This document shows positions 33,701 to 45,196 of a DNA stretch of 64,000 nt, in pieces. Source of the stretch: Hysterangium stoloniferum (lineage: Eukaryota; Basidiomycota; Agaricomycetes; Hysterangiales; Hysterangiaceae); contig WHVD01000007.1 in assembly GCA_015178975.1 (NCBI GenBank), forward strand, positions 496,001 through 560,000. The letters are read 5' to 3'. A program made the position numbers and the translations under genes. The notes below the pieces were generated by a model. The model saw only the letters and a program-made list of their open reading frames with translations. It had not been told where the DNA came from and made no database searches. Numbering within the stretch: position 1 is the first letter of the stretch; each line of letters opens with the position of its first letter.

Positions 33701-35018
33701 GAACAAGTGCAAAGGTTTCGGATGAGAGGTCAGCAACTTTTATACCAGTTGGAGCCATATTGATCTACTATAACCACCTCCACATGGTAGTTATGGCCAA
33801 GGAGACACCACTAGATGTACCCTTACAGGTTCATACGACTCACAGTACTCATAAATTCAGGAGGAACAATCTTGGAAAAAAGTGAACGTGAAAGGTTCAA
33901 CTGACGTAGTAAACATGAATACCATACCGAATGGAATGTAAGGCTGTCGTCAATCAGCGTCACTGAATGTCTGCTGGTCACACAAGTTGAGAGGACAACG
34001 CTATATTGTTCGGAACGGAACAGCTTTGGCGGGAGTACAGGAAAAAGTATGCTTATCTAACGTAGTTAAAGGTCCGCTGTAGTATGCCTGGGGCGCCAGG
34101 CTTACACCGAATCACTATTAGAAGGAATAAAGCTTTGTACAACAATATTTGTGAATTTACAGGGACAATGAAGTTGGAAGCTCTTAGGAGTCGACAAGGG
34201 GGCATGAAAAGGCCGCGCAGAAGCATAGCGAGCATGCCGAATCATTACAACCCCGAAGAGCTTCCCCTGCAGGAGGTCGAGCTACGCTGGCTCACAATCT
34301 ATGATCTGCCGTGACATCTTCGCAAGCTGATAACTAACGTGAGACTGGGGCGAATTACTCTACTCATAAGGACTGGGTAATAAAAATTCTGGCGTGTATT
34401 AATTATGACTGAATATGTATTACATGCATAATATGTTAATGAAAACCTGACGGACTCGCCACAGACAGGCATATGTACTTTCGACCCCACTCATCCTAAG
34501 TACAGAATTATTAAAGTGGGATGCTCGTTGGAATTTTGAAAGAATTGAATACGATGCGGATGTTTCCGTTAGATATAGCGCCCGAGATTGTACCTAAGAA
34601 GCACTGTCATGGATAGCATCCAATGCATTTACATATTTTATCAATCGAGACGTCACCTCTCAACTAACGTAAAAGCTGAATTTCCCAAAAATCTAACGCT
34701 CAAGAAGTCGGAAGTTGCCACATTATGCGGCGAAGGCTCATCAAACTATTTGTAGCTGCCATATGCGCACTGCCGTCGACGATCTGTTGAAGAGCCAGGA
34801 ATCAGAGTATAACATAATGAGTGAACCTGAGAGTGTCCTGGAGCGAGGAGGACTCAAAGAGGTTGAAAGGCTTCAAGCTGGTTAAAGGACAGGGGTAACA
34901 CGCTGGGGATCCTGTAAAGGAACGTCACAATGCCGTGCCTGGAAGTTCATTCCCCTGATAACTGCACCTTAGAAGCACAGTATCCCCTTCCGGTACCACA
35001 ACAGCCTGCTACCCACTA
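33701..35018 (+). other. 5' flank of copy 10 with a small inserted element
   Basis: This matches the outer and inner 5' flank blocks, in forward orientation, up to CACTAATG at the start codon. The 170-bp insertion at 33937-34106 lies inside the outer block. No gene is seen. Confidence 0.6.
33937..34106. mobile_element. 170-bp element with TGTAAGGCTG...CAGGCTTACA ends
   Basis: The ends form an imperfect inverted repeat (TGTAAGGCTG against TGTAAGCCTGG). The first 29 bp match the start of the 996-bp element at 55487-56482, so both belong to one family. CCGAAT occurs to the right (34107-34112) and 4 bp further out on the left (33927-33932). There is no coding capacity. It may be a miniature DNA transposon or a deleted LTR-like element. 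Confidence 0.55.
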
Positions 35019-36525
35019 ATGTAACCCTCAAACGAGACGAATCTAAGCAGCGGCGATATCGTACCGGCTGAAAACATCTTCAAGTATTAAAATTGAGTCG
35101 GGGTATTACTGGAGAGTCAGTGTTGGGAGGAATGTGCTTTACAATGCAAAGACAGCTGCACTGATGGTAAAGTTGATGATTTACAAGTGAATGGTGTATG
35201 GAAACGGAAAGGCCTTTACCAAGTTCCCACGCAAGCATCTCACTCTGCCAAGACTCGGAAGAGTAATTCAAGAGACCGTTGACTTAATGAGGTGGGGATA
35301 CTTCAGAGCCAATAATTGAATACACTCAAAATACTCACGTCTTCCTAGACCCACTTACCCGCGTCAAATGCGAGAACAGGCAGAGGTGGTCTTAAAGGGG
35401 GTCTGGAATCCAAGTATTATACAGCGGAGGAACGAAGGTCACACTCCCAGGCTTATGGTATCTTTGGTTCGCCTTTCTACTGGTGTCCCGGCACTCGATG
35501 GTCATGGCCATATGTAGATCGTCCATCAACTGCAATGACGTCTTCGCTGTACAATGCCTTAATTAAATCACCTCTCCACACCAACTTGGATGAGGTTGCG
35601 TCGACATTTATTCTAGAAATCTCCGGATACTAATTATCCCCATGCGTTCAACCTCCCTTCCTCCTCCGAATATTGTGGAAGAAATCTGCCACTTGCGTCA
35701 ACTGTCTGTAGTGGAGCTCATTTGGATCACAGGCTGAATTTAAATCTGGATCCAACCGTGCGTCGCGACCTCTCATCATTCTATCCTGCCCACCAACCCA
35801 CAACAGACAAAATTACCCAAACCGAATTTTTTTATGCATCTCCTATACACATTCTCGTGTTGCATCCGCCACTTTTCTTGGTTTCAATATATTGCTGGAG
35901 ATGCATTGATGATTATAGTTGACGACACAACCCTCCATATAACGTCCTTGACTGTTCATATCGATCTGGACACATTGTGTTAGCTTTGGCGTGCTATATT
36001 TGCCCTGAAAACCTTCTTCGAACAACAGCACGCACCGCAAGGATCATATAAACCAGCTGAACGTGGTTTCTTCGCTCATTGAGCCCCTCCTACGGTATGT
36101 TGACAATGTTTTACCTTCCAGCATCATCTCAATCCGCCCATTCAAATATCCCACGAGTCTGGTTCCGACACACGAGTCAACATGTCTGCCTCCTTTTGCC
36201 AGGCGGGCAACTCATTGAGGTTACTTCGAAGCTGATAGCTGCATCTTCCAATATCGGCTCTGCGTGTACTGCGCAGCATCAATATAAGTGGTATTCTCGC
36301 TCGTCTTCTTCGACATTGTGACGCAATGCGTGGATCAATCAACGATCCATCCACCAATACCCGCTTTGAGAAATTAAACCCCATGGCTCATTCCCTCCTT
36401 TGCGTTATCGCCACACCTTTTATCGGTGAGTTGGTAACCTCTAATTCTAAATCCACAAAAGTGTGACAGGATCATTGTTGGCCTTCTGATGCTCTTGTTC
36501 CATCCATTCCGCACGATATATTATA
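35019..36525 (+). pseudogene. Family gene copy 10, most of exons 1 and 2 lost
   Basis: The start codon is followed at once by a stop. Exon 1 jumps after about 50 bp to mid exon 2 (TCTTCAAGTATTAAAATTG). Exons 2-5 remain in broken form: LYNALIKSPLHTNLDEVAST-like text, an exon 4 with DLDTLC-like text, and exon 5 TGAGGTTACTTCG. The 5' intron 4 donor GTATGTTGAC and its acceptor region are visible near 36.1 kb. Several frame breaks are present, and no product is expected. Confidence 0.65.
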
Positions 36526-38538
36526 ATTTCTCTTGGAGAACACAGACACATTATGCGAACCAGGAGGACGAATAGTATTATTACTCTTTACCTAGCTCCC
36601 TTTTTGACAATATTTATAATTTATGTAAAGCTACATAGTTTGAGCAAATTCACGAGTGTATATAGTCACTTCTTACCGCATATGTGTGGTTGGCAGCTTC
36701 TCGTTGATGATATACACACGTTGCATATATTTGTGACTCCCACTATGGTCTTCATTTCCGGAGGGAACAATATGGTCGAATAAACACGCCAAAGCATTCA
36801 AATTTGATGTGTTTCATGAGGAGATATGCCCGCATATCGTCTGGACAATTAATATGTCCCTATGACATCGGGCTAGGTTTAACCGAGTTAAACATTGTGA
36901 GCTGCGAGACTTAGGACCAGTGTTCACTAAAAGAATCCTTGTTCCTTGCCAAACTCTCGATCAAAGCATACAATATTCAAGAGCTCTTGCCAATAGCTGG
37001 ACTACGCAGGGCACAAACGTGTTCATAAACAAGAATGGCGCTCAGTGCAGACCGAGTGGATATGTCCATTCATCTCCATTGGACCATGTTTCATGATGTA
37101 CTATAACCAGCTTTTCTGCCAAAGGTGAGTGGTCCTGAATGTGAAAATGAGACCAGAAAGTATACTGTAGCATGACTTCAATTCAAGTTGGTTCAACCCT
37201 GATGTGAGCCATGAGCACGTTCAAAGGGCAAAGGGTGTTTAGCCTTCTTGAAAAACACAAGCCATTGGAGAAGTCAAGTGATGAGTGAGAAGAAGAGATA
37301 ATGGCCGAAAAAAACGCACAGATCAAGCTCTAATCATTTGCGGTACAGATCGTGTAGGATAGTAAAAACAAACTACTGCTGCGGAAAGCATGTTATGGCT
37401 TTGAGATGAAAATTCTGAGAAAATAGCGATGATGCTTGCAGGCCCTCCCATCAAGTATGCAAGGCAGGCCAAATATAGTTCCAGCAGGGACGGACCAACG
37501 GATGTGAGCTTAGACGTTGATACAGATTCACAGCACTAATTCTGTCTGAACACAAGAATCATGAAAACAAGTGAAGATGAATGGGTCAACTGAAATAACA
37601 CCCCCGGATATGATAGGGAATAACTATATGGTAGGGAATAAAGATTACTACAACAACCTTTGTGAAGTAACCGGGGACAATGAAGTGACCGGCTTCGAAG
37701 GGGCGGACAAGGTGGCAGGAAAAGAGCACGTAAAGGAATATAGAGTATGGTGAATCATTACAAACCCGGAGAGCTCCGTCTCCGAGAGGTCAAGCTATGG
37801 TGGTTCATAATGTTTCATCTGCCTTGACATTGTCGAGTCAAATAGACAAATGCTTTATACATTAGGTGATACTGGGGTGAATTAGTTCACTGAAAAGGTC
37901 AGGATAATAATAAGACTAGCGTGTAAGTAATAGCCACTGAATATTGATTACGCGGACAATTTGTTGATCAAAACCTGACGGAGTCGCCACAAAGAAGGAT
38001 ATTCAGGGTTGACCCCAATTAGGATGTAATGGATTGATCGTTGCCATTATGAAAGAATTGAACACGAAGTGCAGATTTCCGTTAGATCTAGCCGGAGTCG
38101 AAAGCGCCTGGGCTGTACCTAATAAGCACCGCCATGGATAGCGTCCACTGCGCTGACATATTCTATTCGTGGAGATGTCACTGCTGACGGGAAAGCTAGA
38201 TTGCCCTGAAATATAGCGCTCAAGAACTGGGAAGGTAGCACAATGCGCGGTGACGACCTGTCAATTTAATCTCAGCTGCCATGTATATTTTCTGCGGGAG
38301 ATGATCTGATAAAGTGGAAGGAATATGTGTGTACAGATGGTAAGGTAACTTGAGTATATCTTGGCTATATTATTCAAAGAGGATACGTGGGACTTCAAGT
38401 TGGTTACAAGGAAAGGATTGAACGGTGTGTATCCTGAGGAGCACGGCCACAATGCTATGCTTGGAAATAGACCCTCGGGCTAACTTCAACTGAAAAGCGC
38501 AGCATTCCCTTCCTGTAAGAGTACGACTGCTACCACCA
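36526..38538 (+). promoter_or_regulatory. 3' flank of copy 10 and complete 5' flank of intact copy 11
   Basis: About 36526-36800 is the proximal 3' flank of copy 10. From about 36800 to 38538 lies the fullest 5' flank of the unit: an outer block (36.8-37.4 kb), a middle block (37.4-37.8 kb) with a conserved 60-codon open stretch at 37571-37753, and the inner block (37.8-38.5 kb). The start codon context is GCTACCACCAATG. Specific promoter elements cannot be assigned; the promoter role is inferred from position and conservation upstream of every copy. It also holds the empty site (GAGCTTAGACGTTG, 37508-37521) of the 996-bp element. Confidence 0.45.
37571..37753 (+). CDS. Conserved 60-codon open stretch upstream of the intact gene
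   Basis: It starts MKMNGSTEITPPD and ends KEYRVW, 785 bp upstream of the intact gene. The duplicate at 56544-56726 keeps the same length and ends. Other flanks (copy 1 and copy 10) do not keep the frame. The opposite strand is also open over this block in several copies (for example 786-1049), so which strand, if any, is coded is unclear. The protein is unrecognised and short; it may be chance. Confidence 0.25.
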   Translation: MKMNGSTEITPPDMIGNNYMVGNKDYYNNLCEVTGDNEVTGFEGADKVAGKEHVKEYRVW

Positions 38539-40467
38539 ATGTCAACATCCAACGAGATAGCTCCGAGTGGTCAGGATATCCTATCCCTCCTCCAAGAGGT
38601 TGACTGGCTACAACCCTTGGTTTCCCCGGCTGTATTGAGGATGGAACGACAGGAGATTGATGACACGGGAACGAGGGAAATATCCCGGATAAAGCTTCGA
38701 GAGAGATGTAGCTGTCTCGACCATGGGCACTGTTTATGTTGCCGAGCACATGATGACGACCCGCACATAGCACTGTCGGAAGAAGACGTGGAAGTTAGTG
38801 TGGAGGAATGGGTGCGCAAACGAAACGTCCTTTTTATGGAGACTGTTCACAGAGCAAATGTTGTCAGTGCCAAGGAGAGAGAAATTGCCATGACCCACCG
38901 AATAATATTCAAATTCGAGGGAGCTCCACCAACGCCACAGCCAAACCCAGTCCATATCGTAGGCATGTCATAGCCTGGGGCGTCGTCTCATCTCCAAATA
39001 GCTCATATTCAAGTATGGAAATTAGCCCCGGGTATTACTGTGGAGTCGGTATGGAAAGGGTTGGGAGGAATGTGCTTCACAACGCAAAGATAGCTGCACT
39101 GATGGCAAAGTTGATGATATACAAGCGAATGGCGTGTGGAGAAGATAGGGCCTTTAACAATTTAATGAGAAAGCATCTCACTCTGAGAAGAATCGGAAAA
39201 GTAATTCAAGAGACCATCGACTTAATGAGGTGGGGATACTTCGGCGTCAATCATTGAATACACTCAAAATACTCACCTTTCTAGACCCACTTACCCGCGT
39301 CAAATTCGACAACAGGCGTCAGTTATCTTAGTGTGGTTCTGGCATCCAAGTGTTATACAGGGGAGGATCGAAGGTCAGCTTATGACAGAGTTGGGTTTCG
39401 CGTTCCTCTGGTGTCCCGGCACTCGATGGGGAGATAGAGATCAGCCATCTGCAATGACGTCATCACTTTACAATGCTGTCATTAAATCACCGCTACACAC
39501 CAACCTGAATGAGGTTGCGTCGGCATTCGTTCTACAAATCGCCGGATATTTATCATGCCCATGCCATTCACGTACCTTCCTCCTCGCCGGGCTTGGGTTT
39601 ATCGTGGAACAAACTTGCCACATGCGTCAACTGTCTGTAGAAGAGCTCACTGCGATTAGAGGTTGCATTGAATTCTGGGTACAACCGTACGTCGCGACAT
39701 CACATCATTTCATCTGGCCCACCAAAACCACAACAGACAAAATTGCTCACATCGACGTTCCTTGTTTGGATCTCCTATGCAGCTTCTGGTGCGTTGCATG
39801 CACGAAGATGTCTGGTTTCGAGATATTTCTGGAGATGTATTGAAAGTTATAGTGGCTGACATAAACCACCATATAGCGTCCTTGACTCTTATTATGGATA
39901 TGTACACAATGTATTCATTGCTGTATGGTATCTTGGATCTGAAAACCTTCTTCGGAAACAGAACGCTTCACACGCATCACATCAAACAACTGAATGTGGT
40001 CTATTCACTCATTGAGCCCCTCCTACGGTATGTTGAGAGTGGTTTACCTTCCAGCATCATCTAATATCCGCCCTGGAAAATATCATACCAGTCTGATTCT
40101 GACACACCCAAGTCCAAATGTGTACCTCCTCTGGTCAGGAGACAAACTAATTGAGGTCACTCTGACCCTGATCGCTGGATCTTCCGACATCGAATCCGCG
40201 TGTAGCACAGTGCGCAACCTGGATATAATTGCCATTCTCCCTCGTCTTATCCCACATTGTGACACAATGCGTGGCTCACTCAACGATAAATACCTCGTTT
40301 TCCGGCTTGAAACATTAACCCTCGCGGCTCAGTCCTTCCTTTGTGTCATCGCCACACCTTTCACCGGTGTGTGCGTAACATCTAATTCAAACTCCAGATC
40401 AGTGTTGGAGGACCATGGATGGCCTTCCAATTCTCTTGCACCATCCATTCCGTCCTACCTTTCATAA
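38539..40467 (+). CDS. Intact five-exon gene of unknown family, copy 11 (567 aa)
   Basis: I do not recognise this protein. Exons are 38539-38811, 38868-39229, 39285-39686, 39737-40027 and 40092-40467 (TAA). The introns are 56, 55, 50 and 64 nt with phases 0, 2, 2, 2. Donors are GTGCGC, GTGGGG, GTACGT and GTATGT; acceptors are GTCAG, CTAG, ACAG and CCAG. Branch-like TTCAC, CTCAC and CTAAT occur in introns 1, 2 and 4. The total is 1704 nt with no internal stop. Residues 57-68 are CSCLDHGHCLCC, with His76 and, just across the first splice, Cys98-His99; these Cys/His positions are shared with copy 4, so a zinc site is possible (inference). Residues about 346-567 look helix-rich. No signal peptide is seen. 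The layout matches the diverged copy 4 exactly, which supports the model. Confidence 0.78.
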
Positions 40468-43291
40468 TTTGTGTCGGATAACACTGACACATTATCCGAA
40501 TCAAGGGATAGTAATATTACTCTCGCCTTTGGAAATATTTCTAATTTATGTAAAGCGACATAGTTTGAGCCATTTAAAGAGCGCATATATTCACCCCTTT
40601 CCGCCTTTGTGTGCTGGGCAGCTTCTCGTTGATGCTATATACACGTTGCATATATTCGTCGGCCGTGGTAGTGGCTATAATCAAATCCGATATATCAACG
40701 AGAATCACCTCAAATAGAATACCAGTCGAAGGTGTCAAAGAAAGCAATGTGTTAGTTAGTTGGGATAGCATAAAGTAAGTCATTGAAGAACAGCAAAAAA
40801 ATACCCGTGACAATCACTTGATGGCCGATCTACATCTGACCATCGACCGCCGGGACACCAAATGAAGGCCCAACCTTCTGCTTGGCAGTGTGACCTTCGT
40901 TCCTGTGAATGCCACAAGCTCATACAAACTACGGACGCCTTTTTTCGAATTACAGGGGCATAAGTGACATATGCCCTTCGTGTTGAATTCTGTCGGAATT
41001 GCAATTCCGATAATTCTTTACTTAGGTTAATTGGCGTCCATCGTGAATATGCCTGTTTATGAGGAATCCCACAGCTCTTCATTAACAAATTGTGCGCGTA
41101 ATCTATATTCAGTCGTAACTAATTACATGCTACTATTATGACACCGCCCTTCTAAGTACAGCAATTTGCATCAACTAACACCCCCAAAGCCCGTATGGAA
41201 TGCAAAAGGCTCCGAGCGGCAAAGTAGAAATCAAAGTCTACGGCACCGATATATGATTCCACAAACCTAGGATCCAAAGTGAGAGTGGTGGGGACACTTC
41301 ACGCTATGAACCTTATCCCTCCCGTAATGATAACTTGGACGATAGTCACCCGACTCCGACCTGATGACGCGTAAAAACATTAGAGACATAATGACAAGAA
41401 CTCTTGATCTCCAGGACTAGTGAAATGGTCGGTTATAGATGACACAAGGTGCGCAGACGCCGAGGGACATATTCTCCCGGATAATAGCGACAACATGTCT
41501 CACTCTGGTCCTCGTTTGCGGTACTGGGAGCACGAATCCAGGCAGGTGCTCTGAAACCTTCCGTTTAAAGAAAATAAAACAGTTGGTCAAATTAAAAACT
41601 CATGAGTAAAATGGGTTTAAGTGCTGTGAGGAAGTCCGGCTATCTGGATGCTCCAAGGTATTCCAGCTCGAGCAGACTCCAGATTGCCGGGAATTCTCCG
41701 TGTGAACTGTCCGGATGAAATACCAATTTACACATGCTTCATCTTATTCAAGACATCCGGTGTCCTTGGTGTCCTCTTCATTGCCCTCCCTCAAGAAATT
41801 TCGGACAACCAATCAACTCCACTTGTCATCAAAGAGATTCAAGCCACGGTCACAGAATATCGGTCAAATGCAGGTGTGTCATCCGACCCGCTTTGTTATG
41901 TCTAATTTAGAACCGTTTGGTACACATCAAAGTGTCCTCCCTGGCGATTTCGTCTGTTATGGTTTCCGTGAACATGGTGATAATATGTGATCGTGCGACG
42001 CACGGTTATACCCAGTATTCAAAGTACTCTCTGATCGCGGTGAGCTCCTGTAAAGACAGCTGACGCACATCGCAGATATTTTCCACGATATTGCTAAGGC
42101 GAACTCTGAATCTCCAGGAAGCGTACAATTGTCGGTGAAAGATGGGACACAGTGCTCAGACGCGAGGAACGTATTAACCTGGATAATGGCGACTACATGT
42201 CTCACACTACTCCTTGTTTGCGGTAATGGGAAAGAAAAGCCATTTAGGTGCTCAAAGAGGTTCCATTTAAATACAAGAAACAAATTTGTCGAATTGAAGA
42301 CTCATCACTGATGGTTTTGCGCGCTGGGAGGAAGACGGCGATGTTGCAGACGCTCCACCATATCGAGGGGCAAGCTATATTACGGGGACTTTCCTCCGTG
42401 AGCCGGGCAGATCAGATACCAATTTGCTCATCCATCCTCTTCTTCAAGACATCACGTGTCCTTGGTGCTTCTTCCTCTTCATATTCCTACCTCAGTAATT
42501 ACCCGACAAAAAGCAATGACACTTGTGACGAAGGATAAGCAAGCCGCGGTCACAGCATATCGGTCATCACATGTGTCTCCCGGAAGGCTTTGTTATATTT
42601 AATTTAGAACCGTTTGCCATCAAGTCATCACGGTATCTAAATTCCTCTTAATTTTCCTGTATCGCTAAGCAGCAGTTATAGATCTACCCGCTCTCAAAAG
42701 TGGTTTTGGGTGCTCATTTGACTTCTTTGGAATGTACCTGTTTGAAGTAGGATCCCATTGGAGCGAAGCACTCCCGTATCGGGTAAAGGTTTTGAACGGA
42801 GAGAAATACGTTATTAAATCCGCCTAACGCCGTCCGTGTACAGCCCCCTGCTTTTATTCCAGAGTTTTGTGCCTCATGATGGCCAATAAGGATATTGAAC
42901 ATACTAGATGAAACTGACCGAGATAATCGTCGGCATGGATTAGTGAATGATCGTTGCGGGTGGGCTTTGCTGTTCTTCAATGACTTGTTTCATGCTATCT
43001 TAACTGACATACTGCTTTCTTTGAGACCTACCAGTGGCATTCTATTTGAAGTGATTCTCGATGATAAATTGGATCTTATTCTTGCGACTACTAGGGCTCA
43101 CGAATATATACAAGGTCAGTATAGCATCAACAAAAGACGGTACAAAGTGGCTATATGTGCTCTTAAATTGACTTAAACTAGGCAACTTTAAATTACTGGT
43201 CAACATTGCCAAAAGGCGAGTTATATCAAGAGTAATACTACTATCCCTTCTCCTGGGTAGGATAAATTGGATTGGTGTTATCAAAGAGAAA
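40468..43291 (-). other. 3' flank of copy 11 and mosaic of inverted unit pieces
   Basis: About 40468-40815 is the proximal 3' flank of copy 11 (forward). Inverted pieces follow: an exon 3 fragment (40815-40980), an inner 5' flank piece (40980-41140), a 3' flank piece (41140-41930), a second exon 3 fragment (41930-42120), then a longer 3' flank belonging to copy 12 (42120-43291). The proximal 3' flanks at 40.5 and 43.1 kb are inverted copies of each other. Open stretches here such as MLQGIPARADSRLPGIL are flank readings. The block GGACAACCAATCAACTCC near 41.81 kb is the empty site for the solo LTR at 60783. Confidence 0.6.
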
Positions 43292-45196
43292 TCATGATAT
43301 ATCGTGCGGAATGGATGGAACAAGTGTATCGGCTGGCCAGTCATGGTCCTCCAACACTGATCTGGAATTTTAATTGAATGTCACACACACCGGCGAAAGG
43401 TGTGGTGATGACACAAAGGAGGGAATGACCCGCGAAGGTTAGTTCTTCAAGGAAGATACCGAGCCATTGATGGGTGATTGAGCCAAGCATTACGTCGCAA
43501 TGTGAAGTAATATGAGCGATAATGGCGCTTATATCAAGGTTGCGGACTGTGGTACACGCAGATTCGATATCAGAAGATGCAGCTATCAGCTTAATTAGTT
43601 CCCTGCCTGACCAGAGGAGCGATAAATTGTACTTAGTGTGTGTCAGAATCAGACTAGTAGGATATTATAATGGGTGGATATGAGTTGATGCTGGAAGGCA
43701 AATATTGTCGATATACCTTAGGAGGGGCTCGACGAGCGAAGAAACCACATTCATCTGGTTGATATTATCCGTGAGGAGTGTTCTGTCGGCGAAAAAGGTT
43801 TTCAGAGTCCGGATATCACGCCACAATTAATCAATTGTATCCCTATCAAACGCCAAGGACGCTATATGCAGGTGTGTGTCGGCCACTATGACCTTCAATA
43901 CATCTCCAGCAATACCTCGAAACCTGGCATCTTGGCGCATGCAAGAAACGAGAAGTTGTATAGGACATTCATCCCAGGAAAGTCGGTGTGGGGAATTTTG
44001 CCTGTTGTGGTTTTGGTGGGCGGGCAGGAAGAAATGATGTGATGTCGCGACGCACGGTTGTAGCAACAACTCAATACAACCTCTGATCGCCGTGAGCTCC
44101 TCTACAAACAATTGACGCACGTGGGACAGATTTTCCACGATGTACCCAATGTCGACGAGGAGGAGGGTACTTTGAGAACAGCATGATAAATATCCGGCGA
44201 TTGCAGAATGAATGTAGAAGCAACCTCATCCACGTTGGTTTGCAACGGTGATTTGATGATAAGCAATGACGTAATTGCAGTTAATGACCGATCTCTATCT
44301 CCCCATCGAGCGCCGGGACACCAGTAGGAGACACAAGCCAAATATGCCATAAGCTTGGCAGTGTCACCTTCTTTCCTCCGCCGCATAACACTTGAATTCC
44401 AGAACCACCCTGAGACAAGTGACGCCTGTTGTCGAATTTGACGCGGGTAAGTGGGTCTATAAAAGTGAGTATGCTGAGTGTATTGAATGATTGGCGCTGA
44501 AGTATCCCCACCTCATTAAGTCGATGGTCTCCTGAATTAATATTCCGAGCCTTGGAGGAGTGAGTTGCTTGCGTATGAACCTTTTAAAGGCCGTCGCGTA
44601 CACCATTCGCTTGTATATCATCAACTTTGCCATCAGTGCAGCTGTCTTTGCGTTGTGAAGCACAGTCCTCCCAACCCTTTCCAAACCGAGTCCACAGTAA
44701 TACCCGGGGCTAATTTCCAGACTTGATGATGAGCTAGCCGCCAATGACACAACTCCCCAGTCTATGGCACGCCTACGGTATGGGTTGAGTTTGGATGTGG
44801 CGTTGGTGGAGCTCGCTCGAATTTGAATATTATTCGGTGGGTCATGGCAATTTCTCTCTCCTTGCCACTGAAAACATCCGGTCTGTGACCAGTCTTTATA
44901 AAAAGGACGTTTCGTTTGCGCACCCATTCCTCCACAATAACTTCCACGTTTTCTTCCGACAGTGCTATGTGCTGGTCGTCACCATGTGCTTGGCAACATA
45001 AATAGTGCCCATGTTCGAGACAGCTAGATCGCTCTCGAAGCTTTATCCGGGATCTTTCCCTCGTTACCGTCTCATTTATCTCCTGTCGTTCCATCCTCAA
45101 TACAGCCGGAGAAACCAAGGGTTGTAGCCAGGCAACCTCTTGGAAAAGGGATAGGACATCCTGCCCACTCGGAGCTATCTCGTTGGAAGTTGACAT
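43292..45196 (-). pseudogene. Family gene copy 12, exons 1-2 open, rest broken
   Basis: The copy starts at 45196 (MSTSNEIAPSGQDVLSLFQ). Exon 1 (SCLEHGHYLCCQAHGDDQH) and exon 2 (NCHDPPNNIQIRASSTNATS) are open, with intron 1 GTGCGC...TTTCAG intact. Exon 3 has small deletions and frame breaks, and exon 4 is shortened after DVLKVIVADTHLHIASL. Intron 3 here is 54 nt, a multiple of three, so the frame reads through it by chance. Exon 5 is recognisable but broken. It is among the closest relatives of intact copy 11 in exons 1-2. The function is unknown. Confidence 0.7.
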
